Of a DNA stretch of 64,000 nucleotides, positions 47,374-55,719 are shown piece by piece (position 1 is the stretch's first letter; the number at the start of each line of letters is the position of its first letter). A program made the translations under genes and the position numbers. Source of the DNA: Micromonosporaceae bacterium KJ-029 (GTDB lineage: Bacteria; Actinomycetota; Actinomycetes; Mycobacteriales; Micromonosporaceae). The notes under the pieces are model-generated. The model did not search any database and was not told where the DNA came from. It saw only the letters and a program-made list of their open reading frames with translations. The stretch is from contig BIFP01000022.1 of the NCBI GenBank assembly GCA_005402585.1, forward strand, positions 248,001 to 312,000. Reading direction: 5' to 3'.

Positions 47374-49854
47374 TCACTGGTCCGCGAGCGCCTCGACGAC
47401 GGGCCGGGCCAGCGCCCGGCGGGCCGGCAGGACCGACGCGACAAGCGCCGCCACCACCGCGACCCCGAGGATCAGTCCGAGCTGGTCCACCGGCAGCACG
47501 ACGTGGAAGTCCCCACCGATGCGGCTGAGCAGCGCCACGGCGGCGGCACTCACCCCGGTGCCGAGACCGATCCCGAGCACCGCGCCGACCAGCGCCATCA
47601 GCACCGCCTCGAAGGCCAGCATCGCCCGCAACCGGCCCCGGGTCAGCCCCACCGCGCGGAGTACGGCGTTCTCCCGGGTCCGCTCCAGCACCGACAGGCT
47701 GAGCGTGTTCGCCACTCCGACCAGCGCGATCACCACGGCCAGCCCGAGCAGCGCGGTGACGAACGCCAGCAGCATGTCGACCGTGCCGGTGAGCATCTTC
47801 TTGTAGCCGGCCTGGTCCATCAGGTTCACCGTCGGGTACCCGGCGACGACCTGCTCGACGGCGGCCCGGGCCCGCTCGGTGGAGACCCCGTCGGCCGGGT
47901 CGACCTCGGCCAGGTAGCCCCGCTCGTCCGGGAAGAGGGCCGCGAAGTCGGCGTCCGCCACGTCGATGACGTGTCCGGCGGGTACCTCGCCGCCGGCCTG
48001 CGCCGCGGAGTCGTCGGCGACCACCGCGACCACCCGCAGCGCCCGCCCGCGCACGGTGACCATGGAATCCACCGTCCAGCCGCGCTCGCGGGCCAGTTCC
48101 CGGTGCACCAGCACCATGCCCGGCCCCAGCCGCTCCGGGTCCCCGGCGACCACCTCGGTGAGGGTCGGGCCGACCAGGGCCGGATGGGCGGCGCGGACCC
48201 GCAGCCCGTCGGCGACCGTGCCGCGTTGCTCGTGCACCACGCCCAGCTCGGGCCGGGCACGCAGCTCGTCGGCCAGACCGGCCGGCAGGTCCGTGCCGAT
48301 CCCGGTGACCACGAAGTCGACGCCGATCTGCGCGTCCACGCTGCGCTCGATGCCTTCCTTTGTGCTGCGCGCGCCGACCACGAAGGCCGAGACCAGGCCG
48401 ATGCCGATCACCAGCGCGGTGGCGGTGGCGGCCACCCGGCGCGGGTTGCGTACCGCGTTGGCCACGGCCAGGGCGGCGGTGGCCCCGAAGATCCGCCGCA
48501 CCGGCCAGCCGAACAGCCGGACCAGCGCCGGAACGAGCAGTGGGCCGAACAGCACGATGCCGAAGAAGGCCAGCACGCCACCGGCCGCGACCAGCACCAC
48601 CTGCACGGTGGGCGCGGCACCGGCGAGGGCGGCGACACCGGCGGCGAAGACCACCGCGCCGAGGCCCAGCCGCAGCCGGCCGGCCCGCCCGCCGGGCAGC
48701 ACCGCGGCGTCGGTCAGCGCGGCGACCGGGGCGACCCGCGTGCCCCGCCAGGCGGGCAGGAGCGCCGCGCCGACGCTGATCACGGTGCCCAGCGCCACGC
48801 TGAGCAGTACGGTCGGCGCGGTGACGGTGAGGCTGCCGGTGATCGGCGCGTCCAGCCGCGCCATCAGCTGGGTCAGGGCCCCGGCCAGGGCCACCCCGAG
48901 CAGTACGCCGAGGCCGGAGGCGGCCAGGCCGAGCAGCGCGGATTCCAGCAGCGCGGCCCGGAACACCTGTCCCCGGGTCGCCCCGACCAGCCGCAACAGC
49001 GCGGTACGCCGGGTGCGGTGGGCCAGCAGGATGGCGAAGGTGTTGGCGATGACGAAGCCGGCCACCACTACCGCCACCCCGGCGAAGGTCAGCAGCACCA
49101 TGGTGAACTGTCTCAGGTCGCGGACCGCGTCCTCGACCGCGGCATCGAGGATCTGCTGCCGGGTCCGCACCGTCGCCCCGTCACCGGTCACCGCGGCCAT
49201 GCGCCCGGCCAGCTCCCCGTCGGACACCCCGGGGCGGGCGGCGACCATGATCCGGCCGTAGCCCGGCTCCCCGGTCACCGCGAGAGCGTCCGCGCCGACC
49301 AGGCCGATGAACGGGCCGCCGATGTCCCGCGAGGTACCGGCCACGTCGACGGTGCCGACCAGGGTGTACGGGCGGGCCGCGCCCTCAGTGCCGCCGACGC
49401 GTACCGCCGTGCCGAGGGTGAAGCCCTCCTCGGCCGCGGTCGGCGCGTCGAGCACCACCTCCCCGGGCCGGTCGGGCAGGCGGCCGGCGGTCACGTCGTA
49501 CGAGCGCAGAGCCTCCTCGGTGGGGATGGCGGCCAGCACGGCGAACCCGAGCACCGGCCGCCCGTCCGCGCCGACCACGCCACCGATGCCGGTCAGCTCC
49601 CCGGCCGCGGCGGCCACCCCGTCGACCGCACGGACCCGGTCGACCAGCTCGGGTGGGATCGGTGTGGTCTCGGCGTACACGTCCAGGTCGGTGTGCCGGT
49701 CGAAGGTCCCGGCCCGCTCGTACGCCCCGGCCCGCATGCCGTCGACGAAGGTCAGGGTGCCGGCGATGAAGGCGACACCGAGCACGATCGCGAGCGAGGA
49801 GAGCAGCAGGCGCACCGCCTCGGCCCGCAGCGTCCGCAGGGTCAGCCGGATCAC
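47374..49854 (-). CDS. MacB/FtsX-type ABC transporter permease
   Basis: 826 aa. The first helix follows MIRLTLRTLRAEAVRLLLSS. There are two large extracellular domains and two FtsX modules of about three helices each (LRQFTMVLLTFAGVAVVVAG and the C-terminal LLAFVTALLGLAVVIALVGV). About ten helices in total. The layout matches single-polypeptide FtsX-like exporters of peptides or lipids in Gram-positives. ATG at 49854 overlaps the ATPase stop by 4 bases, so subunits are co-translated. The cargo is unknown. Confidence 0.92.
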   Translation of the reverse strand: MIRLTLRTLRAEAVRLLLSSLAIVLGVAFIAGTLTFVDGMRAGAYERAGTFDRHTDLDVYAETTPIPPELVDRVRAVDGVAAAAGELTGIGGVVGADGRPVLGFAVLAAIPTEEALRSYDVTAGRLPDRPGEVVLDAPTAAEEGFTLGTAVRVGGTEGAARPYTLVGTVDVAGTSRDIGGPFIGLVGADALAVTGEPGYGRIMVAARPGVSDGELAGRMAAVTGDGATVRTRQQILDAAVEDAVRDLRQFTMVLLTFAGVAVVVAGFVIANTFAILLAHRTRRTALLRLVGATRGQVFRAALLESALLGLAASGLGVLLGVALAGALTQLMARLDAPITGSLTVTAPTVLLSVALGTVISVGAALLPAWRGTRVAPVAALTDAAVLPGGRAGRLRLGLGAVVFAAGVAALAGAAPTVQVVLVAAGGVLAFFGIVLFGPLLVPALVRLFGWPVRRIFGATAALAVANAVRNPRRVAATATALVIGIGLVSAFVVGARSTKEGIERSVDAQIGVDFVVTGIGTDLPAGLADELRARPELGVVHEQRGTVADGLRVRAAHPALVGPTLTEVVAGDPERLGPGMVLVHRELARERGWTVDSMVTVRGRALRVVAVVADDSAAQAGGEVPAGHVIDVADADFAALFPDERGYLAEVDPADGVSTERARAAVEQVVAGYPTVNLMDQAGYKKMLTGTVDMLLAFVTALLGLAVVIALVGVANTLSLSVLERTRENAVLRAVGLTRGRLRAMLAFEAVLMALVGAVLGIGLGTGVSAAAVALLSRIGGDFHVVLPVDQLGLILGVAVVAALVASVLPARRALARPVVEALADQ

Positions 49855-50639
49855 GGGGCCACCGCCACGGTGCCGGTGCGGCGGGCCGGGTCGAGCCGGG
49901 TGAGGGTGTCCAGGACCTGCTCGGCGGTGGGCGCGGCCAGCTCACCGACGCACCGCCCGTCGGCGAGGAACACCACCCGGTCGGCGTGCCCGGCGGCCAG
50001 CGGGTCGTGGGTCACCATGATCACGGTCTGGCCGAGCGTGTCGACGGCCTCGCGGAGCAGGCGGAGCACCTCGGCGCCGGAACGGGAGTCGAGATTTCCG
50101 GTGGGTTCGTCGGCGAAGATCACCCACGGTTTGGTGATCAGGGCGCGGGCCACCGCCACCCGCTGCTGCTGGCCGCCGGAGAGTTCGGCGGGCCGGTGCC
50201 GCAGCCGGTCGGTGAGGCCCACCGCGGCGACCACCTGGCGCAGCCAGCCCGGATCCGGCCGCCGGCCGGCGATGGCCAGCGGCAGCACGATGTTCTCCGC
50301 CGCGGTCAGCGCCGGCAGCAGGTTGAACTTCTGGAAAACGAAGCCGACCCGGTCGCGGCGCAGCAGCGTCAGCCGCTTGTCGTCGAGTCGGGCGAGGTCG
50401 GTCTCGCCGATCCGTACCCTGCCGGCGGTGGGGCGGTCCAGGCCGGCGAGGCAGTGCATGAGGGTGGACTTGCCGGAGCCGGAGGGGCCCATGATGGCGG
50501 TGAACCGGCCGGCGGTGAAGTCGACGTCGACGGCATCGAGGGCGACGACGGCGGCCGGGCCGGCGCCGTACCGCTTGGCGAGGCCGCGGGCGGTGACCGC
50601 GACGCCGGCGGTGGCGTGCGCGGGAGGTGCGACGGACAC
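49851..50639 (-). CDS. ABC transporter ATPase subunit (MacB/LolD-like)
   Basis: 262 aa. Walker A is GPSGSGKST, the Q-loop VFQKFNLLP, the signature LSGGQQQRVAVARAL, Walker B VIFADEPTGNLDS and the H-loop MVTHDP. The family is LolD/MacB, partner of the FtsX-type permease encoded next. GTG at 50639 has GGGAG 7-8 bases upstream. A 148-base gap separates it from the response regulator gene and contains a strong inverted repeat (50765-50780) that may control this operon. It hydrolyses ATP in the cytoplasm. Confidence 0.94.
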   Translation of the reverse strand: MSVAPPAHATAGVAVTARGLAKRYGAGPAAVVALDAVDVDFTAGRFTAIMGPSGSGKSTLMHCLAGLDRPTAGRVRIGETDLARLDDKRLTLLRRDRVGFVFQKFNLLPALTAAENIVLPLAIAGRRPDPGWLRQVVAAVGLTDRLRHRPAELSGGQQQRVAVARALITKPWVIFADEPTGNLDSRSGAEVLRLLREAVDTLGQTVIMVTHDPLAAGHADRVVFLADGRCVGELAAPTAEQVLDTLTRLDPARRTGTVAVAP

Positions 50640-50764
50640 GTGGGAACTCCCTGTGGAGACGGCGATCTGGCCTCTCCGACGCTATGGCCGGCACCGGTCA
50701 GTTGATCTCCACCTCGGCGCTCGACCTTGGTCCGTCCCTGGTCGCCCCCGCCCGGGCGAACCCG

Positions 50765-50780
50765 TACGACCCAGGTCGTA
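50765..50780. promoter_or_regulatory. Candidate operator of ABC operon
   Basis: TACGACC-CA-GGTCGTA is a perfect 7-bp inverted repeat with a 2-base spacer, lying just after the NarL-type regulator gene and before the ABC exporter. Nearby GACC/GGTC half-sites recur at 50724-50750. It is a good candidate for binding of the adjacent response regulator. Confidence 0.5.
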
Positions 50781-50787
50781 GGCGGCC

Positions 50788-51453
50788 TCAGCCGCCGGGC
50801 GTGACCAGTCCGCTCTCGTACGCCAGCACCACGGCCTGCACCCGGTCGCGCAGCTGGAGCTTGGCCAGAACCCGCCCGACGTGGGTCTTCACCGTCGCCT
50901 CGGCCACGTGTACCCGTGCGGCGATCTCGGCGTTCGACAGCCCCTGGGCCACCAGCAGCAGGATCTCCCGTTCCCTCTCGGTGAGCTGACCCAGCCGGGG
51001 ATTCTCGGTCGGCCCGGGGCCGAGCTGGCCAGCGAACCGGTCGAGCAGCCGGCGGGTGATCGACGGGGCGACCACCGAGTCGCCCTGCGCGACCACCCGG
51101 ATCGCGGTCAGCAACTCCTCCGGCGGGACGTTCTTGAGCAGGAAACCGCTGGCTCCGGCCTGGAGTGCGGCGAAGGCGTCGGCCTCGGTGTCGAAGGTCG
51201 TCAGCACCAGCACCCGGGGCGGGCCGGACGGCCGTCCGGCGCAGAGCCGGCGGGTCGCCTCGACCCCGTCCATGGTCGGCATCCGCACGTCCATCACCAC
51301 CACGTCGGCCTCGACCCGGTCGAGCACCCGCAGCGCGTCGGCGCCGTCGATGGCCTCGCCGACCACCTCGAGGTCGGGCTGGGAGTCCAGCACCATCCGG
51401 AACCCCGCGCGCACCAGCGCCTGGTCGTCCACGATCACCACCCGGACCGTCAT
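50788..51453 (-). CDS. NarL/LuxR-family response regulator
   Basis: 221 aa. The receiver has VIVDDQALVRAGFRMVL, phospho-Asp in VVVMDVRMPTMDG, Thr in VLVLTTFD and Lys in GFLLKNVPPEE. The LuxR HTH follows: LTEREREILLLVAQGLSNAEI then VHVAEATVKTHVGRVLAKL. It overlaps the kinase gene by 4 bases (ATGA), and the pair precedes the ABC exporter on the same strand. By position it likely activates the exporter. ATG at 51453. Confidence 0.95.
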   Translation of the reverse strand: MTVRVVIVDDQALVRAGFRMVLDSQPDLEVVGEAIDGADALRVLDRVEADVVVMDVRMPTMDGVEATRRLCAGRPSGPPRVLVLTTFDTEADAFAALQAGASGFLLKNVPPEELLTAIRVVAQGDSVVAPSITRRLLDRFAGQLGPGPTENPRLGQLTEREREILLLVAQGLSNAEIAARVHVAEATVKTHVGRVLAKLQLRDRVQAVVLAYESGLVTPGG

Positions 51454-52667
51454 GCCACGATCACCTCCGTTCCGGAGGACGACGGTAGCGGCAGCCGGAC
51501 CTCGACCTGCCAGCCCCCGGCGAGCCTCGGCCCGGCGTGCAGGCTGCCGTCGTACACCGACACCCGCTCCCGCATCCCGACCAGGCCGTGACGGCCGGAC
51601 GGGGCCGGGGGAACCGGGGGGCGGCCGTGGCCGTCGTCGACCACCCGGACCACCACGGCGTCGGCGTCGTGATGCAGGACGACCTCGACGGCGGCGCCGA
51701 CCCCGGCGTGTTTGAGGGCGTTGGTGAGCCCCTCCTGCATGACCCGGTAGAGGGTCAGCTCCAGGCCGGGCGACAGCACCGGCGGGTCACCGACGGCGGA
51801 GTACCGGACCCGCAGGCCGGCGGCACGGAACCGGTCCAGCAGCGCGGGCAGCTCGGCCACCGCCGGCCGGCGGTGCTGCGGGTCGGCGATCACCGCCGGG
51901 TCCGTCGCGGCGGCCGACGCCGGAACATCCTCCCGCAGTACGCCGACCAGCCGGCGCATCTCCTCCAGCGCCTGCCGGCCGGTGTCGGCGACCACCTTCA
52001 CCGCCGTGCGGGCCTGCTCCGGGTCCCGGTCGAACATGAACCAGGCCCCGTCGGCCTGGACGATCATCACCGCCATGCTGTGCGCCACCACGTCGTGCAG
52101 CTCCCGGGCGATGCGGGTGCGTTCCCCGGCGACCGCGGCGCGCGCTTCGGCCTCGCGCTCGCGTTCCAGGGTGGCGGCGCGTTCCTCCAGACTGAGTACG
52201 TAGAGCCGGCGGGTACGCACGTTCAGGGCGACCAGCCAGACCGCCCCGGTGACCAGACCGAAATAGACGGCGGTGAAATACCAGGCGACCTGCGCCGGGG
52301 TCTGCATCGCGGCGAGCACCACCCCGATCGCGGCGACGATCCCGGCGATCACGCCGTCGCGCAGGCGGTCGGCGTACTTGACCACGCTGTAGAGGGCGAT
52401 CAGCACCGCCACGTCGTACGGCATCGGCCCCCACCCGAGGGCGACCTGGGTGAGCGCGAGCACCGCCACGACGGCGGTCACGGCGACCGGCCGGACCCGG
52501 CGGAACAGCAGGGCCAGCGCCATCCCCAACCCGATCGCGATGGACCACCAGCCACCGGGCGCGGCGACCACCGCCGCCACGCCGAACAGCGCCACCGCAC
52601 CGGACACGGCGGCGTCGAAGGCGACGCTGCGCAGCGGCCGGCCGAAGACCATGCGGTTCACGGTCAC
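51450..52667 (-). CDS. Sensor histidine kinase (NarL-system, HisKA_3)
   Basis: 405 aa. Five or six membrane helices occupy residues 15-155 with almost no extracellular loop, an intramembrane-sensing layout often linked to cell-wall antibiotics and ABC exporters. The dimerisation box with phospho-His is RIARELHDVVAHSMAVMIVQ, and the ATPase end is VVRVVDDGHGRPPVPP then GRHGLVGMRERVSVYDG. GTG at 52667 is the chosen start; others within 20 codons are possible. With the regulator and ABC genes it forms a probable envelope-stress or detoxification module (inference). Confidence 0.93.
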   Translation of the reverse strand: MTVNRMVFGRPLRSVAFDAAVSGAVALFGVAAVVAAPGGWWSIAIGLGMALALLFRRVRPVAVTAVVAVLALTQVALGWGPMPYDVAVLIALYSVVKYADRLRDGVIAGIVAAIGVVLAAMQTPAQVAWYFTAVYFGLVTGAVWLVALNVRTRRLYVLSLEERAATLEREREAEARAAVAGERTRIARELHDVVAHSMAVMIVQADGAWFMFDRDPEQARTAVKVVADTGRQALEEMRRLVGVLREDVPASAAATDPAVIADPQHRRPAVAELPALLDRFRAAGLRVRYSAVGDPPVLSPGLELTLYRVMQEGLTNALKHAGVGAAVEVVLHHDADAVVVRVVDDGHGRPPVPPAPSGRHGLVGMRERVSVYDGSLHAGPRLAGGWQVEVRLPLPSSSGTEVIVA

Positions 52668-52901
52668 TCAGCGTACGTGCCGGCCGGACCAGTCGCCACG
52701 ACGGCCGATCACGCGGGGGTCAGGCGGAGAGGCCACGCGCTGGCCCGGATCCGTCGGCCAGGGCGCGGACCCGCGGATCGGGCGCCGGTCGGCGGCCAGC
52801 TTCGCCACCCTTCCTCGCAGAGGGTGACCGGGCCCCGGCCGTTCCAACCACCCCCGCCCCACGCCACCCCCTGGCCGTCCCACATATCAGAACGCCTTGA
52901 T
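52668..52901. other. Intergenic region upstream of the HK and of the SLC13-like gene
   Basis: With the palindrome at 52902-52952 this belongs to a 380-base divergent gap that must hold both promoters. No ORF with coding bias is seen. The only outstanding structure is the palindrome. Confidence 0.4.
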
Positions 52902-52952
52902 GAGATCTTGGACAGTTCCCGTTCCGCGCGAACGGGAACTTTCCAAGATCTC
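52902..52952. repeat. 51-bp near-perfect palindrome (REP-like)
   Basis: GAGATCTTGGA-C-AGTTCCCGTTC is followed by CGCGC and the complementary GAACGGGAACT-T-TCCAAGATCTC. The 23-base arms have a single mismatch and a 5-base loop. It lies between divergent genes, so a terminator role is unlikely. It is AT-richer than the surroundings and looks like a mobile or repetitive extragenic palindrome. Confidence 0.8.
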
Positions 52953-53047
52953 GAACTCGGTCCGGTCGAACCGGTGCCGGTGTCGGCCGTCACCTCGGAA
53001 TACGCCGGCGCCGGCGGGCAGCGGCGGAGGTGCGACGATGGCCCGCC

Positions 53048-54271
53048 GTGACGTCCGTCGGGGGTGCCCCGCGCACTCCGATCCGACCGGCCTGGCGCTG
53101 GCTACACCCGCTGGACGCGATCGCCCTCGCGCTCGCCGTGGCGGGTGCCGGCTGCGTCGCGACCGGGCTGCTCCCCCACGCTGACGCCACGGTGACCCTC
53201 GCGCGGATCCTGCCGCTGCTGCTCTACCTCGGCACCGTGGTGGTGCTCGCCGAACTGACCGCCGCAGCCGGTGTCTTCGACGTGCTCGCCACCCGGCTGG
53301 CAGGCGTGGCCCGGGGCAGTTGGCCGGCGCTGTTCGCGCTCTGCGTCGGCTTCGCCGCGCTGACCACGGTCGTACTCAACCTGGACACCACGGCGGTACT
53401 GCTCACCCCGGTGATGCTCGCGCTCGCGGTCACCCTGCGCACGGCGGTGGCCCCGCTGGCGGTCACCACGGTGTGGTTGGCGAACACGGCGAGTCTGCTG
53501 CTGCCGGTGTCCAACCTGACCAACCTGCTCGCCGCGGACCGGGTCGGGCTCGACCCGCTGGCGTACGCGGGCGTGATGTGGCTGCCCCAGCTGGCCGCTC
53601 TCGCGGTCACCACGGTGCTGCTCTGGTACTTCTGGTGGCGGCGGGACCGGCCGGCCACCGGCCGCTTCGTACCGCCGACGGTGCACCGACCCGCCGACCC
53701 GGTGCTGTACCGCACCGCCCTCGTGGCCTGCCTGCTGTTCGTCGCCGCGATCCTGGCCGGGGCGCCGGTCGGCCTCGCCTCGGCGGTGGCGACCGCCCTG
53801 CTGCTGCTCGGCTTCGCGTTCCGCTCCCCCGGCACGCTGCGCCCGGCGCTGCTGCCCTGGCGGCTGCTGGTCTTCGTCACCGGGCTGTTCCTGGTCGTCC
53901 AGACGATCGGCCAGCACGGGCTGGACGACCTGGTGGCCTGGCTGGCCGGCCGGGACGGCGGGGTGCCCGGGGCGCTGCGCGCGGGCGGCACCGGCGCGCT
54001 GCTGGCCAACCTGGTGAACAACCTGCCGGCCTACCTGGCTGCCGAGGCGGTGCTGCCGACCGGCGACCGACAACGGCTGTTCGCGCTGCTGATCGGCACC
54101 AACGTGGGTCCGCTGGCCCTGCCCTGGGCGTCGCTGGCGACGCTGCTGTGGTTGGAACGCTGCCGGGCCGCCCGCGTCGCGGTGCCGCTGGCCCGCTTCC
54201 TGCTCAGCGGCGCCGCCCTGGCCGTTCTCGGCACGCTCGCCGCAATCGGCGCCCTGCTGCTCACCGGCTGA
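53048..54271 (+). CDS. ArsB/NhaD-superfamily (SLC13-like) permease
   Basis: 407 aa with about 11 membrane helices. Two inverted halves share signatures: TTVVLNLDTTAVLLTPVMLA in the first half (hairpin loop region) and TGALLANLVNNLPAYLAAEA in the second. LVNNLPA is the typical NxxP substrate-loop motif of arsenite/Na+/dicarboxylate permeases. The ion or substrate is unknown; arsenite export and anion uptake are both seen in the superfamily. GTG at 53048 is used, with an in-frame GTG at 53030 as alternative. No arsenic genes adjoin, so ArsB is not assumed. Confidence 0.85.
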   Translation: MTSVGGAPRTPIRPAWRWLHPLDAIALALAVAGAGCVATGLLPHADATVTLARILPLLLYLGTVVVLAELTAAAGVFDVLATRLAGVARGSWPALFALCVGFAALTTVVLNLDTTAVLLTPVMLALAVTLRTAVAPLAVTTVWLANTASLLLPVSNLTNLLAADRVGLDPLAYAGVMWLPQLAALAVTTVLLWYFWWRRDRPATGRFVPPTVHRPADPVLYRTALVACLLFVAAILAGAPVGLASAVATALLLLGFAFRSPGTLRPALLPWRLLVFVTGLFLVVQTIGQHGLDDLVAWLAGRDGGVPGALRAGGTGALLANLVNNLPAYLAAEAVLPTGDRQRLFALLIGTNVGPLALPWASLATLLWLERCRAARVAVPLARFLLSGAALAVLGTLAAIGALLLTG

Positions 54272-54322
54272 CCCGCACGGTGTTCGGGCTTGCCCCCGGC
54301 CTCCACTCACGCATAAGCTTTG

Positions 54323-54332
54323 CTTTGCAAAG
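54323..54332. promoter_or_regulatory. CTTTGCAAAG palindrome, probable regulator operator
   Basis: A perfect 10-bp palindrome in a short AT-rich stretch (ATAAGCTTTG...) 31 bases before the ATG of the membrane gene. Motifs of this type precede operons that encode small winged-helix regulators, and such a gene is next (55096-55470). Confidence 0.6.
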
Positions 54333-54362
54333 TTTTCGCTGCCGCAGAGTTGGGAGTTCCGG

Positions 54363-55103
54363 ATGGATCGGGGTGCCGCCGGAGAGGCAGCCGAGACCCT
54401 CGCCGCGCTTGAGCAACTGCGCAAACGAACGCACCGGCGGGCTCACGGCGGCGCCTGGCTGCCGGCGCTGGGTGTCGCCGTCCTGCTGCTGGCCAGCGTG
54501 GCGCTCTACCGCTATCCGCTGAGCCAGACCAACTCGATCGATGCCGATTACCCGTTCTGGGCCGGGCTGCCCGACGAACAGGTCAGCCCGGTGGCGTCGT
54601 ACATCTTCTGGTTCGTCGGCACGCCACTGCTGTTCGCCGGCATGGCGCTGTGGTACAGCTGGCGGGCGAGGCGACACGGCGTACGAGCGGCGTGGCAGCC
54701 GGTCGTCGCGACCGGCGTCGGCGTCCTGCTGCTGCTCGCAGTGCTCGCGGCAGTGCCCACCGGACCGCTGCCGGATATGCTCATCAACCGCGAAGGTCCG
54801 CACTGGGGCGGGTTGCTCACCCCACTGCTCCCGCTGGCCGCGGCAGTCGTTGTCCTCGGCCGGGTCGAACGCAGCCGCGGCCTGGTCACCGCAGGCGTAT
54901 GGATCGCCCTGCTCACCGCCTGGCTGTGCACCACATTCCCGCTCGGACACCTGCCCGGCTGGTTCTCCCGGATGACCGGCGGTACCGACCTCGGCGGACA
55001 TCTGTCGCTGCGGCCTGGGCATTATCTTGTCCTGATGGCCCTCCCGCTGCTGGTCGTCGCCGTCGTCAACCTGGCCGCCGCACGGCGTGCCGCACGTGAC
55101 TGA
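54363..55103 (+). CDS. Six-helix membrane protein of unknown function
   Basis: 246 aa. About 30 cytoplasmic residues (AAETLAALEQLRKRTHRRAH) come before the first helix (LPALGVAVLLLASVALYRYP). Five more helices follow, with a conserved-looking extracytoplasmic loop SQTNSIDADYPFWAGLPDEQ. It is not recognised as a transporter family. It is co-transcribed with a winged-helix regulator whose start overlaps the stop of this gene by 8 bases, and it is preceded by the CTTTGCAAAG operator. It may respond to a drug or membrane stress, as in similar HTH-membrane-protein pairs. Confidence 0.78.
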   Translation: MDRGAAGEAAETLAALEQLRKRTHRRAHGGAWLPALGVAVLLLASVALYRYPLSQTNSIDADYPFWAGLPDEQVSPVASYIFWFVGTPLLFAGMALWYSWRARRHGVRAAWQPVVATGVGVLLLLAVLAAVPTGPLPDMLINREGPHWGGLLTPLLPLAAAVVVLGRVERSRGLVTAGVWIALLTAWLCTTFPLGHLPGWFSRMTGGTDLGGHLSLRPGHYLVLMALPLLVVAVVNLAAARRAARD

Positions 55104-55470
55104 ACCGCGGCCCGGCCGGCCGGAGGCGACCGGACAGCCGCCCCACCCGGCAACGGTCCTCGACGACGTCGTGCACCAGCGGGTGCGGTTGGGCGTCCTC
55201 ACCGTGCTCAGCGAGGCACACGAGTGCCGGTTCGCCACGCTGCGCGACGAGCTCGGCCTGACCGACGGCAATCTGAACCGGCACCTGCGGATCCTGGAGA
55301 AGGCCGGGCTGCTCCAGGTGAGCAAGGGTTACGAGGGCCGCCGGCCGGTGACCTGGCTGCGCCTGACCCGCGGGGGCCGTGCGGCGCTACGCGCCGAAGT
55401 GGCCGCGTTGGAGGAACTCGTCAGCCGGATCCGCGCCGCCGCCCTCGACCCGCCCGAGGGCGAAGACTGA
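55096..55470 (+). CDS. Winged-helix transcriptional regulator (HTH_27/MarR-like)
   Basis: 124 aa from GTG at 55096, which overlaps the upstream stop by 8 bases; GTG at 55087 is possible. The winged helix is VLDDVVHQRVRLGVLTVLSE (helix 1), FATLRDELGLTDGNLNRHL (recognition helix) and LLQVSKGYEGRRPVTWLRL (wing). The type is a small stand-alone HTH_27 regulator, usually autorepressing. Its probable operator is the CTTTGCAAAG palindrome upstream of the operon, so it likely represses both genes. The effector is unknown. Confidence 0.86.
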   Translation: MTEPRPGRPEATGQPPHPATVLDDVVHQRVRLGVLTVLSEAHECRFATLRDELGLTDGNLNRHLRILEKAGLLQVSKGYEGRRPVTWLRLTRGGRAALRAEVAALEELVSRIRAAALDPPEGED

Positions 55471-55506
55471 CGGCTGGCCCGCTATCCAGGCATGGGCATG
55501 GTCACG

Positions 55507-55565
55507 CTTGATCCAGGATCGAGTGGCCTGGCAACCCGAATGAGGCCGCTCGATCCTGGATCGAG
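55507..55565. repeat. 59-bp palindromic repeat (REP-like)
   Basis: The 23-base arms, left (55507-55529) and right (55543-55565), share the palindromic core GATCCAGGATCGAG, with 21 of 23 positions complementary and a 13-base loop. It lies between the regulator stop and the minus-strand truncated gene stop, so it may terminate both strands. Confidence 0.82.
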
Positions 55566-55599
55566 GGGCCTCGGCGGACGCGCGGGCCCGCCCGTCGGT

Positions 55600-55716
55600 T
55601 CAGCCGGGCAGCGGCGCCTCGTCGCCCCGGTTGCGGCGTGGGGCGAGCAGGGCGAGCATCCGGCGGAAGATCGCCGGGTCGGCCTCCGGGCCGATGCTGA
55701 GCACGATGCCGCACAC
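55600..55716 (-). pseudogene. Truncated asparagine-synthetase-like (class II glutamine amidotransferase) fragment
   Basis: A 38-codon frame from GTG at 55716, 3 bases after the M15-like gene stop (TGAgccGTG). It starts MCGIVLSIGPEADPAIFRRM, the classic N-terminal-nucleophile opening (Cys2) of asparagine synthetases, continues LALLAPRRN and stops after about 38 residues. The remaining amidotransferase and synthetase domains are absent, and the stub ends just beyond the 59-bp palindrome. Genuine family members are more than 500 aa. It reads as a remnant of a deleted asnB-like gene once co-translated with the M15-like gene. It is too short to be functional. Confidence 0.65.
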
Positions 55717-55719
55717 GGC

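Noticed and set aside
47308..50781. Longest open frame in the window (1157 codons, plus strand)
   Set aside because: It is antisense to the ABC permease and ATPase genes, composed of Arg/Gly/Asp-rich low-complexity sequence typical of high-GC shadow frames.
52897..53184. 95-codon plus frame at the SLC13-like gene start
   Set aside because: It runs through the palindrome and overlaps the membrane protein in another frame; no domain.
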